A DNA stretch of 64,000 nt from an uncultured Altererythrobacter sp. (lineage in GTDB: Bacteria; Pseudomonadota; Alphaproteobacteria; Sphingomonadales; Sphingomonadaceae). The stretch lies in the NCBI GenBank assembly GCA_946886565.1, contig CAMPIX010000002.1, positions 166,356 to 230,355 on the forward strand, written 5' to 3'. The position numbers and the translations under genes are program-made. The notes under the pieces are model-generated. The model worked only from the letters and a program-made list of their open reading frames with translations, was not told the origin of the DNA and ran no database searches. Shown here one piece after another: positions 27,997 through 37,403 of the stretch (position 1 is its first letter; each line of letters starts with the position of its first letter).

Positions 27997-28032
27997 GTTA
28001 GGAAGGAGGGGGAAACCGAAGTTCCCCCCTCC
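27997..28032 (-). terminator. Intra-operon hairpin between major subunit and chaperone
   Basis: On the minus strand GGAGGGGGGAA pairs with TTCCCCCTCC (plus 28022-28032 with 28005-28014) around a seven-base loop, 24 bp after the stop of the major subunit gene. No long U-run follows, so it may act as partial terminator or as an mRNA-protecting stem, giving more subunit than chaperone and usher. Confidence 0.5.
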
Positions 28033-28055
28033 CGGTCATGGTGTCGCAGCCGGAC

Positions 28056-28625
28056 TTAAACCGGTCCGACGGTCAGCGTCGCGGTGTCGCTGTAGGTGCC
28101 GGCAACCGGGCGCTTCGGATTATCGTCGCCGTCGACATACACCTTGAGCGTCGCCTGGTTGTGGAATGCGCCGCCCGCAACCACGGGACCGGTCGAACCG
28201 GGGCCGTCGGTCTGCATCTCGAACAGAGGGAAGCTGCCGTCGGTCGAGGTGAGCCTGACCCGGTATTCGATAACGTCGGTGAAATCCGCCGAATCATTGG
28301 CGACAAGAGCGGCCGCGCCGGCATCCGAATTGGTCATGCCGCCATTGGCCGAGGCGCCGGAGATCTCAGCGGCATAGTTGCAGCTCACCCAGATATTCTG
28401 AGTGCTTGCGGTCTGGGACCCGTTGTTGATCTTCAGGGCGATCGACCCGGGCGCCTCCTCGATTTCGAATGCGCCGAAGCTGGCATCGGTGGGATCGGCG
28501 ATGCTGCATTCCTGATTGACCGTACCGCCAACTACGAAATCAACCGAATCAGTGGCGCTCTGCGCAAATGCTGCCGACGAAAAGAGGGCAGTCGATGCCG
28601 CGGCTGCGATAAGAATCTTTTTCAT
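28056..28625 (-). CDS. Major pilus subunit, spore coat U (SCPU/CsuA-B-like) domain
   Basis: A 189-residue exported subunit. The signal peptide is MKKILIAAAASTALFSSAAFA. The mature part has VDFVVGGTVNQECSIADPTD with the first conserved cysteine, a second cysteine in IWVSCNYAAEIS, and ends in the strands GTYSDTATLTVGPV, the usual SCPU layout. It would polymerise the pilus rod. ATG 28625 was chosen because GGAG lies 6 bases upstream and the signal peptide starts there; the longer frame to 28673 adds 16 hydrophilic residues. A hairpin separates it from the chaperone. Confidence 0.85.
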   Translation of the reverse strand: MKKILIAAAASTALFSSAAFAQSATDSVDFVVGGTVNQECSIADPTDASFGAFEIEEAPGSIALKINNGSQTASTQNIWVSCNYAAEISGASANGGMTNSDAGAAALVANDSADFTDVIEYRVRLTSTDGSFPLFEMQTDGPGSTGPVVAGGAFHNQATLKVYVDGDDNPKRPVAGTYSDTATLTVGPV

Positions 28626-29006
28626 GATATTCTCCATCCATTGGTTAGGTTCGGGAGCTAACCCGAATTTCACTCAACCAGATTGGAGTGCGCTGATGTT
28701 GTAGTTATGCGACCCGGGTGCGCAGGTGCCCGACTCGGACCCTCTCCCCTGGTTAGCCGCGATGTTAGTAGCTGCCCCTAGAGAGTCCATGCGTTTTGTT
28801 AGCGTTAGAGGCTAACAGACCTAACCTGTCCCAAAAGCAGACAAGTCGCCGCGCCCACAAATCGGGCGTTTTTGCCCGGCGCGGTCTCTTGGATATCGAA
28901 GAATATTGGGTGCGCTTGCGCGCATCGCGAACAGCGACGATCGGCCCGTGGGCTATGAGGATCGCACGTGGGTGATCGTCACGTCAGTTGAGACGCGCCG
29001 CCGGGC
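28626..29006. promoter_or_regulatory. Promoter region of the pilus operon with a GTTAG/CTAAC cluster
   Basis: 381 bases without a gene. GTTAG occurs at 28644, 28752, 28764, 28798 and 28804 and its complement CTAAC at 28658, 28812 and 28821. Pairs form inverted repeats: GGTTAG/CTAACC (28643-28663) and GTTAGC/GCTAAC (28798-28816). Eight copies in under 190 bp is far above chance in GC-rich DNA, so this is a likely multi-site operator for the pilus genes. One more GTTAG lies at 27997 and one at 29433, before the chaperone and minor-subunit genes. Confidence 0.5.
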
Positions 29007-29420
29007 TCAGACGGGGGTAAGCGAGAAGCTCACACTGATGGCTTCGGCCAGCAGGATTGGTGTGATCGAAACCGGCACCATGTCGTGCCTGGGGCCATAC
29101 CGGAATGCAATCTGCGATAGGCCCGAGTCGTCGAGGTTGGCCTGCTGACTTCCGTAGCTCACTTCGACCGACTCGTCTTCGCCGAGCGGACGATGGCTTG
29201 CGAGGATCTGGAAGCCGCGGCCGCTGTTGCACGATTCGGCGATTTGGCCGATCACGGTTCCGGAGGTCGGGTCCAGGAAGAAGTCGTCCGCCCGGATGTC
29301 GCAAACCTCCGGAATCGTCAGTGAAATGCGGATGCCGACCGAATCCGAGCCGCCCGCCTGCGCGGGCGCGGCGAACGCGAGGCCGCCCAGGGCGGCAGGA
29401 AGCAGGAAGAGCAATCGCAT
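29007..29420 (-). CDS. Minor pilus subunit, small SCPU-like protein
   Basis: A 137-residue exported protein with signal peptide MRLLFLLPAALGGLAFAAPAQA. The mature part (SVGIRISLTIPEVCDIRADD, then IAESCNSGRGFQIL) has the two cysteines and strand pattern of SCPU-type pilus subunits and ends in SVSFSLTPV. ATG 29420 has GGAG seven bases upstream; the frame extends to 29456 without support. It is upstream of and co-directional with the main subunit gene but separated by 381 bp, so it may have its own promoter. Confidence 0.75.
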   Translation of the reverse strand: MRLLFLLPAALGGLAFAAPAQAGGSDSVGIRISLTIPEVCDIRADDFFLDPTSGTVIGQIAESCNSGRGFQILASHRPLGEDESVEVSYGSQQANLDDSGLSQIAFRYGPRHDMVPVSITPILLAEAISVSFSLTPV

Positions 29421-29513
29421 GGCAGCACTCCGGTTAGCCCGGAGGAAATGCCACACGCAGGTTAAGAAACGCTCAACCGCCGGTTCGAATCAAGTTCGGT
29501 CGATGCCCGCCCT

Positions 29514-30683
29514 TCAATAACTTCGCGGCATGCCGAGGACGTGTTCGGCGAGGTAGGAGAGGATGAGGTTGGTCGAAATCGGCGCGACCTGGTAGAGCCG
29601 CGTCTCGCGGAACTTGCGCTCCACGTCGTATTCCTCGGCGAAGCCGAAGCCGCCGTGGGTCTGGATGCAGGCGTTGCCCGCCTCGACCGAGGCGTCGGCG
29701 GCGAGCATCTTGGCCATGTTCGCCTCGGCCCCCATTGGCTTGCCCGCCTCGTAGAGCCGCGCCGCCTCGCGCACCATCAGCTCGGCGGCGCGCATGTTGG
29801 CGTAGGCGCGCGCGATCGGGAATGAGACGCCCTGGTTGGCCCCGATCGGCCGGCCGAAGACCTGCCGCTCCTTCGCATAGACGGCGGCCCTGGCGATGAA
29901 CCACTTGGCGTCGCCGACGCACTCGGCGGCGATCAGCGTGCGCTCGGCGTTCATGCCCGAAAGGATGTAGCGGAAGCCCTTGCCCTCCTCCCCCACCAGC
30001 GCGCTCGCGGGAATGCGCATGTTGTCGAAGAAGACCTCGGTGGTCGCATGGTTCATCATCGTGCGGATCGGGCGGATCGTGAGCGACTTGCCCGCGATCT
30101 CGCGCATGTCGACGATGAAGGTCGAGAGGCCCTCGGTCTTCTTCGCCGCCTGTTCGCGCGGGGTGGTGCGCGCGAGCAGCAGCATGAGGTCCGAATGCTC
30201 GGCGCGGCTGGTCCAGATCTTCTGCCCGTTGACGACGTATTCGTCCCCCTCGCGCACCGCGGTGGTGCGCAGCGCGGTGGTATCGGTGCCGCTGGTCGGT
30301 TCGGTCACTCCGAACGCCTGAAGCCGCAGCTCGCCGCTGGCGATGCGCGGCAGGTATTCGCGCTTCTGCTCATCCGAGCCGTGGCGCAGGATCGTGCCCA
30401 TGATGTACATCTGCGCGTGGCACGCGCCGCCGTTGCAGCCCTCCGCCTGGATCGTCTCGAGGATCGCCGCCGCCGCGGACAGGCCGAGGCCCGACCCGCC
30501 GTATTCCTCGGGGATCAGGACCGAAAGCCATCCCGCCTCGGTCAGCGCGCGGACGAACGCGGTCGGGTATTCGCGCGCCGCGTCGAGCCGCCGCCAGTAT
30601 TCGCCGGGAAACTGCGCGCAGAGGCGGCGCACGCCCTCGCGGATTTCGGGGAAATCTTCGCTGTCGTAGGGGCTGAGGTCCAT
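29514..30683 (-). CDS. Acyl-CoA dehydrogenase
   Basis: A 389-residue FAD enzyme of the acyl-CoA dehydrogenase fold. The N-terminal helices contain LTEAGWLSVLIPEEYGGSGL, the middle strand domain has FGVTEPTSGTDTTALRTTAV and GQKIWTSRAEHSDL, and the C-terminal helices carry QVFGRPIGANQGVSFPIA and IQTHGGFGFAEEYDVER. It introduces a double bond in a CoA ester; chain type is not clear. Its ATG follows the DUF2891 stop with no gap, an unusual partner. Not close to the other acyl-CoA dehydrogenase in the window. Confidence 0.88.
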   Translation of the reverse strand: MDLSPYDSEDFPEIREGVRRLCAQFPGEYWRRLDAAREYPTAFVRALTEAGWLSVLIPEEYGGSGLGLSAAAAILETIQAEGCNGGACHAQMYIMGTILRHGSDEQKREYLPRIASGELRLQAFGVTEPTSGTDTTALRTTAVREGDEYVVNGQKIWTSRAEHSDLMLLLARTTPREQAAKKTEGLSTFIVDMREIAGKSLTIRPIRTMMNHATTEVFFDNMRIPASALVGEEGKGFRYILSGMNAERTLIAAECVGDAKWFIARAAVYAKERQVFGRPIGANQGVSFPIARAYANMRAAELMVREAARLYEAGKPMGAEANMAKMLAADASVEAGNACIQTHGGFGFAEEYDVERKFRETRLYQVAPISTNLILSYLAEHVLGMPRSY

Positions 30684-31661
30684 TCAATCGTCTTCCAATG
30701 CGAGGAGCGCGAAGCTGGCGAGCCAGTGGCTGCCCATGTAGTCCTCGCCGATATGCGGCAGGCTGGCGGCGATGTGGGCCTCGGCGAAGAACTCGAACCG
30801 TTCGGGCTGGCCCAACGCCCTGCCGATCGCGCGCCAGCACCAGGCGCGGCTGAGATTGAGCCCGTCGAGATGCGCGATCTTGCCGTCGGTGCGGTTGGAG
30901 ACGTGGACCGGTGAGAACAGTGGCGCGGGTTCGCGATTGTCGGCGTGGGGGAGAAAGGCCGCAAACCATTCGGTGAACTCGGCGCGGGTCAACACCCGGC
31001 TCATCAATAGCGCGGCGGTGAGCGCGGGCGAGAGAAACTCGTCGCCCCCCGGCTCCCACCCGCGATAGTCGAGCCGTTCGCCGAACCAGTCGCGCGCCCG
31101 CTCGCCAATCAGCGCGGCGAGGGCGGGGTCACGCTCCTCGGCCCAGTCGAGCGCGAGCACGAGCGCGAAGGCGGTGTTGTAGTGCGTGCCCACGGTGATC
31201 GGATAGGTCAGCCGCGGCAGGTGTTCGGCGAACATCGCCGCGAAGCGCAGCGCGAGCGGTTCGAGCGCAGCGGCCCACGGAGCTTCATGCCGAGCGGCCT
31301 CGGCATGGAGCGCCAGCAGCCATGCCCAGCCGTAAGGCCGCTCGAAGGAAGCGCCGTAGGGCCGATCGAGCCGCGCGATCTCGCCCGCCACCTTTTCCGG
31401 CGTGAGCATATCGTCGGCGCGCGCCCGAATCTCGGCCGCTTCCGGCATATCGGGAAAGAGCCGCGCGAGCCGCAGCACCTGCCACCAGCCGTGCACGCAC
31501 GAGTGCCAGTCGAAGCTGCCGTGGAAGATCGGGTGAAGCTCGACCGGTTCCACCGCGTCCTCCGGCCCGGTCAGCACGAAATCGAGCTTGTAGGGATAGC
31601 GCCGCCCAAGATGATCGAGCGTCATCCGTGCGAAGGTGCGGGCGTCTGTTTCGGTCAGCAT
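30684..31661 (-). CDS. DUF2891 family protein
   Basis: A 325-residue protein recognised as DUF2891 (YPYKLDFVLTGPEDA, HPIFHGSFDWHSCVHGWWQV, YGWAWLLALHAEA, NLSRAWCWRAIGRAL). It looks all-helical with conserved His, Trp and Tyr, like an (alpha/alpha)6-type enzyme, but no function is established to my knowledge. It is found near the DUF969/DUF979 pair in other genomes, as here. ATG 31661 is chosen since homologous sequence starts there; the frame is open to 31877. Confidence 0.75.
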   Translation of the reverse strand: MLTETDARTFARMTLDHLGRRYPYKLDFVLTGPEDAVEPVELHPIFHGSFDWHSCVHGWWQVLRLARLFPDMPEAAEIRARADDMLTPEKVAGEIARLDRPYGASFERPYGWAWLLALHAEAARHEAPWAAALEPLALRFAAMFAEHLPRLTYPITVGTHYNTAFALVLALDWAEERDPALAALIGERARDWFGERLDYRGWEPGGDEFLSPALTAALLMSRVLTRAEFTEWFAAFLPHADNREPAPLFSPVHVSNRTDGKIAHLDGLNLSRAWCWRAIGRALGQPERFEFFAEAHIAASLPHIGEDYMGSHWLASFALLALEDD

Positions 31662-31770
31662 GGCGGCGAGACCCGTGGCGGCGTGGACCGCTGAACCACC
31701 CCTTTTGAAAAACTTCGCCGCTCCCGTTGCACAGAGGTCAAGTACCGAAAAACATGAGCGAAACCGGCTT

Positions 31771-31791
31771 CCCGCGCGGCTGCCGCGCGGG
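31771..31791 (-). terminator. GC-rich hairpin between DUF979 and DUF2891 genes
   Basis: CCCGCGCGG, CTG, CCGCGCGGG form a perfect 9-bp stem. On the minus strand TTTTT follows after about 18 bases, so it could end the oxoprolinase-transporter transcript, though the distance is long for a standard terminator. The rest of the 261-base gap shows no gene. Confidence 0.4.
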
Positions 31792-31922
31792 CGCATGGTG
31801 TCACCTTCCGCGAGCGGAGGATCTGGGCGGGCGACGAACGGGGCAAACGGGCGATCACTCGCCGGTGCTAGCAGCACGGGCGGGGTGTAGGAAAATCGTT
31901 TCGCGCGAGCCGGCGGCGCGCG

Positions 31923-32864
31923 TCATGGAAAGGCCAGGAAATAGATCAGCGCGATATTGGCGAGGAGCAGCGGGATCGCGGTCGGTATCTGGGCCTTGAT
32001 CACCGCGTTCTGGTCCTTCAGCTCGAGCAGCGCGGCGGGGACGAGATTGAAGTTGGCCGCCATCGGCGTCATCAGCGTGCCGCAGAAGCCGGCCAGCATG
32101 CCGATCGCCGCGATGCGGATCGGATCGCCCGAGAACGCCCCGATCAGCACCGGCACCCCGATCCCGGCGAACATCACCGGGAAGGCGGCGAAGGCGTTGC
32201 CCATGACCATCGTGAACAGCGCCATGCCGATCGCATAGACCGCGACCGCGCCGAGCAGGCTGCCGTCGGGAATGATCCCGCCCGCGATCCCGCCGACGAC
32301 CTCGCCCACGCCTGCGAGCGCGAACACCGCGCCGAGGCTGGCGAGCATCTGCGGCAGCACCGCCGCCCACCCGACGCTGTCCATCAGCCGCGTGCCCTCG
32401 GCGAAGGGTGTGATCGGCCGCGGGCGGAACCAGGCGTAGCAGACCGCGAGCGCGGCGAGCACGCCAAAGGTCAGCGCCACCAGCGTGACCTGCCCGCTGT
32501 CGAACACCTCGGGAAAGCGCTTGAACGCGAGCGTGCCGATCAGCGCCACCGCGGGGATGATGAGCGCGGGGAGGAACAGCCTGTTGCCGCGTGCGGCGCT
32601 TTCGGCCGCGCGTTCTTCGGGCGTCGAGGTCGGACGTGCGCCTTTGCCCATCAGCTTGAACCCGGCGACCGCGACGAGACCGAGCACCAGCACGCCGTTG
32701 CCCAGATCACCGAGCCTGTCGCCCGCCCAGAAGCTCGTCGCGAGCAGCGCGTAGAACGCTGCGTTGCCCCAGCGCCTGGGATTGGTGCGGTCGGTCGCGC
32801 TCAGCAGCGCGAAGGCGAGGAAAAATGCGCCGCCGACGGCGTAGATGAACTGATAGTCGATCAT
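31923..32864 (-). CDS. DUF979 family membrane protein, putative 5-oxoproline transporter subunit
   Basis: A 313-residue membrane protein of about eight hydrophobic segments (FIYAVGGAFFLAFALL, LFLPALIIPAVALIGTLAF, AVYAIGMALFTMVMGNAFAA, LLLANIALIYFLAFP). It belongs to DUF979, which pairs with DUF969 and is named in databases as a 5-oxoproline transporter subunit. Start ATG overlaps the DUF969 stop (ATGA). The 5-oxoprolinase immediately upstream in the same direction supports uptake of 5-oxoproline (pyroglutamate). Confidence 0.8.
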   Translation of the reverse strand: MIDYQFIYAVGGAFFLAFALLSATDRTNPRRWGNAAFYALLATSFWAGDRLGDLGNGVLVLGLVAVAGFKLMGKGARPTSTPEERAAESAARGNRLFLPALIIPAVALIGTLAFKRFPEVFDSGQVTLVALTFGVLAALAVCYAWFRPRPITPFAEGTRLMDSVGWAAVLPQMLASLGAVFALAGVGEVVGGIAGGIIPDGSLLGAVAVYAIGMALFTMVMGNAFAAFPVMFAGIGVPVLIGAFSGDPIRIAAIGMLAGFCGTLMTPMAANFNLVPAALLELKDQNAVIKAQIPTAIPLLLANIALIYFLAFP

Positions 32865-33559
32865 GCCGCATCCTCCGCCGGGACGGGCTCTCGCGCGGCG
32901 CGCTCGCGCGCGAGCTTGCGGTCGAGCCACAGCAGCCGCGTTCCGTGGATCAGGAAGGCGCAGATCGCGGTCGGGATCGCCCACTTGGCGAGCTCGAGCG
33001 GCTCGGCCTCGATCCCGTAGGTCTGGAGCACCCCGACCATCAGCAGGATCGAGCCGATCGCGATGAAGATGTCCTCGCCGAAGAACAGCCCGACGTTGTC
33101 GGTCCCCGCCGCGATCGCCGGAATGCGGTCGCTCTCGGGATCGGCGCCCTGGGTCTCGCCCGCGGCCTGCGCCATCGGAGCGACCAGCGGGCGGACGGTC
33201 TGCGCGGGCCCGGCGATCGAGGTGAGCCCGAGCGCGGCAGTCGCCTGGCGGAACACGAGGTAGCCGATCAGCAGCCGGCCCACGGTCGCGCCCCGGAACG
33301 CCGCGATCGCGGCGCGCGCACGTTCCTGCAAGCCGTGGCGCTCGAGAATGCCGATCACCGGCAGCACGATATAGACCACGCTGACATAGCGCGCGTCGTT
33401 GAACGCCTTGCCGAAGGCGGCGAGCACCTCGAGCGGATCGATCCCCGCCGCTAGCCCCGTCACCAGCGCCGAGATCGCGACCACCAGCAGCGGATTGAAC
33501 CGCAGCAGAAAGCCGACCACGATCACCGCGATCCCGAGCAAGACCCACATCGTTCCCAT
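32861..33559 (-). CDS. DUF969 family membrane protein, putative 5-oxoproline transporter subunit
   Basis: A 232-residue inner-membrane protein (LLGIAVIVVGFLLRFNPLLVVAI; VVYIVLPVIGILERHGLQERAR; ATAALGLTSIAGPAQTVRPL; VGLFFGEDIFIAIGSILLM). It is the DUF969 partner of the next gene and is joined to it by an ATGA overlap, suggesting a fixed-ratio complex. A dispersed repeat element lies between it and the oxoprolinase gene. Confidence 0.8.
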   Translation of the reverse strand: MGTMWVLLGIAVIVVGFLLRFNPLLVVAISALVTGLAAGIDPLEVLAAFGKAFNDARYVSVVYIVLPVIGILERHGLQERARAAIAAFRGATVGRLLIGYLVFRQATAALGLTSIAGPAQTVRPLVAPMAQAAGETQGADPESDRIPAIAAGTDNVGLFFGEDIFIAIGSILLMVGVLQTYGIEAEPLELAKWAIPTAICAFLIHGTRLLWLDRKLARERAAREPVPAEDAA

Positions 33560-33606
33560 TCACCTCCGTCCGAAGTTCTCGCGGTGCGCAGCTTTCACCC
33601 TTCGCC

Positions 33607-33734
33607 GTCATGCTGAACTGGTTTCAGCATCCATCGGGCCTTCTGCGCAGGTTCTCTGGCAGCGTGCCCTGCGGGCCACTACGCGAAGCGCGGCGCGGGG
33701 TGCTACATGGACCCTGAAACAAGTTCAGGGTGAC
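33607..33734. repeat. Dispersed palindromic repeat element (128 bp)
   Basis: GTCATGCTGAACTGGTTTCA starts the left 28-base arm (33607-33634); the right arm (33707-33734) is its reverse complement with few mismatches, reading TGAACTTGTTTCAGGGTCCA on the minus strand. The core is about 72 bases and encodes nothing. It sits in the gap between the oxoprolinase and DUF969 genes. Similar GTCATGCTGAACTTGTTTCA repeats are common in sphingomonad genomes by my recollection. Confidence 0.7.
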
Positions 33735-33762
33735 GGGCTTGTGGCGTTGTCGATTGACCATA

Positions 33763-36700
33763 TCAGGCCTCCCCATACCCACCGCCGCCGGGCGTCAGGA
33801 TCGCGAATACGTCGCCCGGCTGCATTTCGGCAGAGGCGGTCGCTTCGAGTTCCTCGACGCTGCCGTCCGCCCGCTCGATGCGGTTGATCCCGCACGCGCC
33901 GTCCGCGCCGCCCGCCAGTCCGAAGGGCGGCACGCGGCGCCGGTTGGCGAGGATCCCGGCGGTCATCGACTCGAGGAAGCGGACCCGCCGCACCGCACCG
34001 TCGCCGCCGCGATGCGCGCCCGCGCCGCCCGAGCCGCGGCGGATCGCGAATTCCTCGAGCCGCACCGGGAATCGCGTTTCGAGGATTTCGGGATCGGTCA
34101 GCCGGCTGTTGGTCATGTGGGTCTGGACCACGTCGGCCCCGTCGAAATCGGGCCCCGCGCCCGAACCGCCGGCGATCGTCTCGTAATACTGGTGGCGCTC
34201 GTTGCCGAAGGTGAAGTTGTTCATCGTCCCCTGCGCCCCCGCCATCGCGCCCAATGCGCCGAACAGCGCGTCGGTGACGACCTGGCTGGTCTCGACGTTG
34301 CCCGCCACCACCGCGGCCGGATGGCGCGGGCGCAACATCGAACCTTCGGGCACCCGGATTGCGATCGGGCGCAGGCAGCCTTCGTTCATCGGGATCGCAT
34401 CGTCGATCAGCGTGCGCACGACGTAGAGCACCGCCGCGCGCACGACCGAAACCGGCGCGTTGAAGTTGCCGGGCAGTTGGTCGGAGGTGCCCGCGAAATC
34501 GACTGTCGCCGAGCGGCTTTCGCGGTCGACCGTCACCCGCACCGCGACCACCGCTCCGTTGTCCATCTCGTAGCGGAAGCTGCCGTCCTCGATCCGGTCG
34601 ATCAGCTTGCGCACCGCTTCCTCGGCGTGCGCCTGGACGTGGCCCATATAGGCGGCAACGCCCTCGCGCCCGTATTCGTGACTGATGCGGCGCAGTTCGT
34701 CGGCGCCCTTGGTGCAGGCTGCGACCTGCGCCTTGAGGTCGGCGAGGTTCGCCGCGACGTTGCGTGAGGGGTAGGGGCCCGAGGAGAGCAGCGCGCGCAA
34801 GTCCTTGGCGAGAAATTCGCCGTCCTCGACGATCAGCACGTTGTCGATCAGCACGCCCTCCTGCTCGACGCTCGTGCTCATTGGCGGCATCGAGCCGGGG
34901 GTGATTCCGCCGATATCGGCATGGTGCCCGCGCGCGGCGACGAAGTAGGCGGGAGCAGGGTCTCCCGGCGCGACGAACACCGGCATGACCACGGTGATGT
35001 CGGGCAGATGGGTGCCGCCGTCGTAGGGCGCGTTGAGGGCATAGACGTCGCCCGGGCGGATCCCGCGCCCGTCGCGCATTTCACCGCGCCGCGCCATGAT
35101 CGTGCGCACGCTCTCGCCCATCGATCCGAGGTGGACCGGCATGTGCGGCGCGTTGGCGACGAGATTGCCCGCGGCGTCGAACACCGCACAGGAGAAATCG
35201 AGCCGCTCGCGGATATTGACCGAGGAGGCGCTGTGCTGAAGCGCGGCGCCCATCTCCTCGGCGATCGCCATGAACAGCCCGCCCATGATCTCCAGCCGGA
35301 CGGGATCGACCGCGGTGCCGAGCTCTTCCCCGGTGTCGCGCGGAGCGACACGGTCGAGGATCAGGTTGCCGTGCTGGTCGACCTCGAGCCCCCAGCCGGG
35401 CTCGACCACCGTGGTCGAGGTTGGGTCGATCACGATCGCCGGGCCTTCGAGCGCGAACCCGGCGGCGAGTCTCGCGCGGTCGTAGAGCGGCGCATTGCGC
35501 CATTCGCCGCCCATGAAGCAGCGCGCCACCTCGAGCGGATCGCCCGAGCGTTCGGGCAGCTCGGCGGCGACCGCGGTGTCCGGATCGGCGCGGCGCACCG
35601 CCTCGACCCGCAGCGTGTCGATCACCAGCGCGTCGTCGCTGCGGAAGCCGAACTGCTTGCGGTAGGCCTCGTCGAAGGCGGTCTGCATCGCGTCGTGCGC
35701 GCCGAGCGCAACCTCGATCGTGCTGTCGCCGCCGCGGGTGCGCATCTGCACCGCGGCTTCGAGCTCGATTTCGCCGGTGACCCCCTGACGGCGCAAGTCG
35801 CGCTCCGCATCGTCGCCGAGTTCGGCCACGGTCTCGCGCAGCGCCTCCATCGCACCGGGCTCGAAATCGAGCCCGAGCGTCTTCTCGCGCACCGCGCTGC
35901 GGTCGGCGAGCCCGATGCCGTAGGCCGAGAGCACGCCCGCGAGCGGGTGGATCATCACCCGGTCCATCCCCAGCGCGTCGGCGACGAGGCACGCGTGCTG
36001 TCCGCCCGCGCCGCCGAAGCAGCACAGCGTGTAGCCCGCGACGTCGTGCCCGCGGCGCACCGAGATCGCCTTGATCGCGTTGACCATGTTGGCGACCGCG
36101 ATCGCGATGCAGCCTTCGGCGAGCTGTTCGGGAGTGGCCTCGCGGCCGGTCGCTTGCGCGACCTGATGGGCGAGGTCGGCGAACTTCGCCTCCACCACGT
36201 CGCGGTCGAGCGGCTGGTCGCCCTTCGGCCCGAACAGCGCGGGGAAGTGCGCGGGGACGAGTTTGCCGGTCAGCAGGTTGCAGTCGGTCACGGTCAACGG
36301 CCCGCCCCGGCGATAGCAGGCGGGGCCGGGTATCGCGCCCGCCGAATGCGGGCCGACCGTGAGCCGAGTGCCGTCGAACGCGCAGATCGAGCCGCCGCCT
36401 GCCGCCACCGTGTGGATGCGCATCATCGGCGTGCGGATGCGCACCCCCGCGACGCGGTTCTCGCTGTCGCGCTCGTAGCTGCCGGCATAGTGCGACACAT
36501 CGGTCGAGGTGCCGCCCATGTCGAAGCCGATGACTTTGCCGAAGCCCGCCTCGGCCGCTGTCGCGGCCATGCCGACGATCCCGCCCGCCGGGCCCGAAAG
36601 CACCGCGTCCTTGCCGTGGAACGCGCCCGCCGCCGCCAGCCCGCCGCTCGACTGCATGAACAGCGGCGCGACGCTGCCGCCCGCTTCGGCGACCAGCGCT

Positions 36701-37359
36701 TCGGCGTAGCGGCGCACCACCGGCGAGAGATAGGCGTCGACCACCGTGGTGTCGCCGCGCCCGATCAGCTTGATCAGCGGCGCGACGTCGTGGCCGGCGC
36801 TGACCTGGGTGAAGCCGATGCCCTGCGCGATCGCCGCCAGGCGGTCCTCGTGCCCAGGATAGCGCCAGCCGTGCATCAGCACGATCGCGATGGCGCGGCA
36901 GCCCTTGTCGTAGCAGGCCTTGAGCGCGGTGAAGGCGGCCGCTTCGTCGAGCGGGCGCAGAACCTCGCCGTCCGCGCCGAGGCGCTCGTCGATCTCGACC
37001 ACGTGGGCGTAAAGCGGTTCGGGTTTGCGGATTTCGCGCACGAACAGCTCGGGCCGTTCCTGCGTGCCGATCGCGAGCGCATCGCCGAACCCGCCGGTGA
37101 TCGCGAGACAGGTGGGCTCGCCCTTGCGCTCGAGCAGCGCGTTGGTCGCGACCGTGGTGCCGATGCGCAGGTCGATCGGCGGCAGTGCGCCGCCCTCGTC
37201 GCCGGCGATCCGCCGCATCGCCTCGACCGCCGCGTCGCGGTAGGCCGGGTCCTCGGAGAGCAGCTTGTGCTGGTGGACCGCGCCGCCGGGCGCGCGGGCG
37301 ATCACATCGGTGAACGTGCCGCCGCGATCGACCCAGAACTGCCACGGCGTTTCGGCCAT
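33763..37359 (-). CDS. ATP-dependent 5-oxoprolinase (fused HyuA-HyuB type)
   Basis: A 1198-residue enzyme converting 5-oxo-L-proline plus ATP to glutamate, at the usual length of the fused form. The HyuA half (to about 690) starts [14 protein letters not shown], the phosphate-binding signature, and includes [18 protein letters not shown] and [20 protein letters not shown]. The HyuB half contains [36 protein letters not shown] and [18 protein letters not shown]. The hydantoinase branch is an alternative, but the fused architecture and the DUF969/979 transporter genes downstream favour oxoprolinase. No good Shine-Dalgarno precedes ATG 37359. Confidence 0.9.
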   Translation of the reverse strand: MAETPWQFWVDRGGTFTDVIARAPGGAVHQHKLLSEDPAYRDAAVEAMRRIAGDEGGALPPIDLRIGTTVATNALLERKGEPTCLAITGGFGDALAIGTQERPELFVREIRKPEPLYAHVVEIDERLGADGEVLRPLDEAAAFTALKACYDKGCRAIAIVLMHGWRYPGHEDRLAAIAQGIGFTQVSAGHDVAPLIKLIGRGDTTVVDAYLSPVVRRYAEALVAEAGGSVAPLFMQSSGGLAAAGAFHGKDAVLSGPAGGIVGMAATAAEAGFGKVIGFDMGGTSTDVSHYAGSYERDSENRVAGVRIRTPMMRIHTVAAGGGSICAFDGTRLTVGPHSAGAIPGPACYRRGGPLTVTDCNLLTGKLVPAHFPALFGPKGDQPLDRDVVEAKFADLAHQVAQATGREATPEQLAEGCIAIAVANMVNAIKAISVRRGHDVAGYTLCCFGGAGGQHACLVADALGMDRVMIHPLAGVLSAYGIGLADRSAVREKTLGLDFEPGAMEALRETVAELGDDAERDLRRQGVTGEIELEAAVQMRTRGGDSTIEVALGAHDAMQTAFDEAYRKQFGFRSDDALVIDTLRVEAVRRADPDTAVAAELPERSGDPLEVARCFMGGEWRNAPLYDRARLAAGFALEGPAIVIDPTSTTVVEPGWGLEVDQHGNLILDRVAPRDTGEELGTAVDPVRLEIMGGLFMAIAEEMGAALQHSASSVNIRERLDFSCAVFDAAGNLVANAPHMPVHLGSMGESVRTIMARRGEMRDGRGIRPGDVYALNAPYDGGTHLPDITVVMPVFVAPGDPAPAYFVAARGHHADIGGITPGSMPPMSTSVEQEGVLIDNVLIVEDGEFLAKDLRALLSSGPYPSRNVAANLADLKAQVAACTKGADELRRISHEYGREGVAAYMGHVQAHAEEAVRKLIDRIEDGSFRYEMDNGAVVAVRVTVDRESRSATVDFAGTSDQLPGNFNAPVSVVRAAVLYVVRTLIDDAIPMNEGCLRPIAIRVPEGSMLRPRHPAAVVAGNVETSQVVTDALFGALGAMAGAQGTMNNFTFGNERHQYYETIAGGSGAGPDFDGADVVQTHMTNSRLTDPEILETRFPVRLEEFAIRRGSGGAGAHRGGDGAVRRVRFLESMTAGILANRRRVPPFGLAGGADGACGINRIERADGSVEELEATASAEMQPGDVFAILTPGGGGYGEA

Positions 37360-37403
37360 GGCGGTTTGCTAACGGCAAGTTTTCCGAAACAACAGCCCTG
37401 CAC

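Noticed and set aside
28906..29148. Small + strand frame of 80 codons near the minor pilin
   Set aside because: Half overlaps the minor subunit gene in antisense, and no ribosome site or signature supports it.
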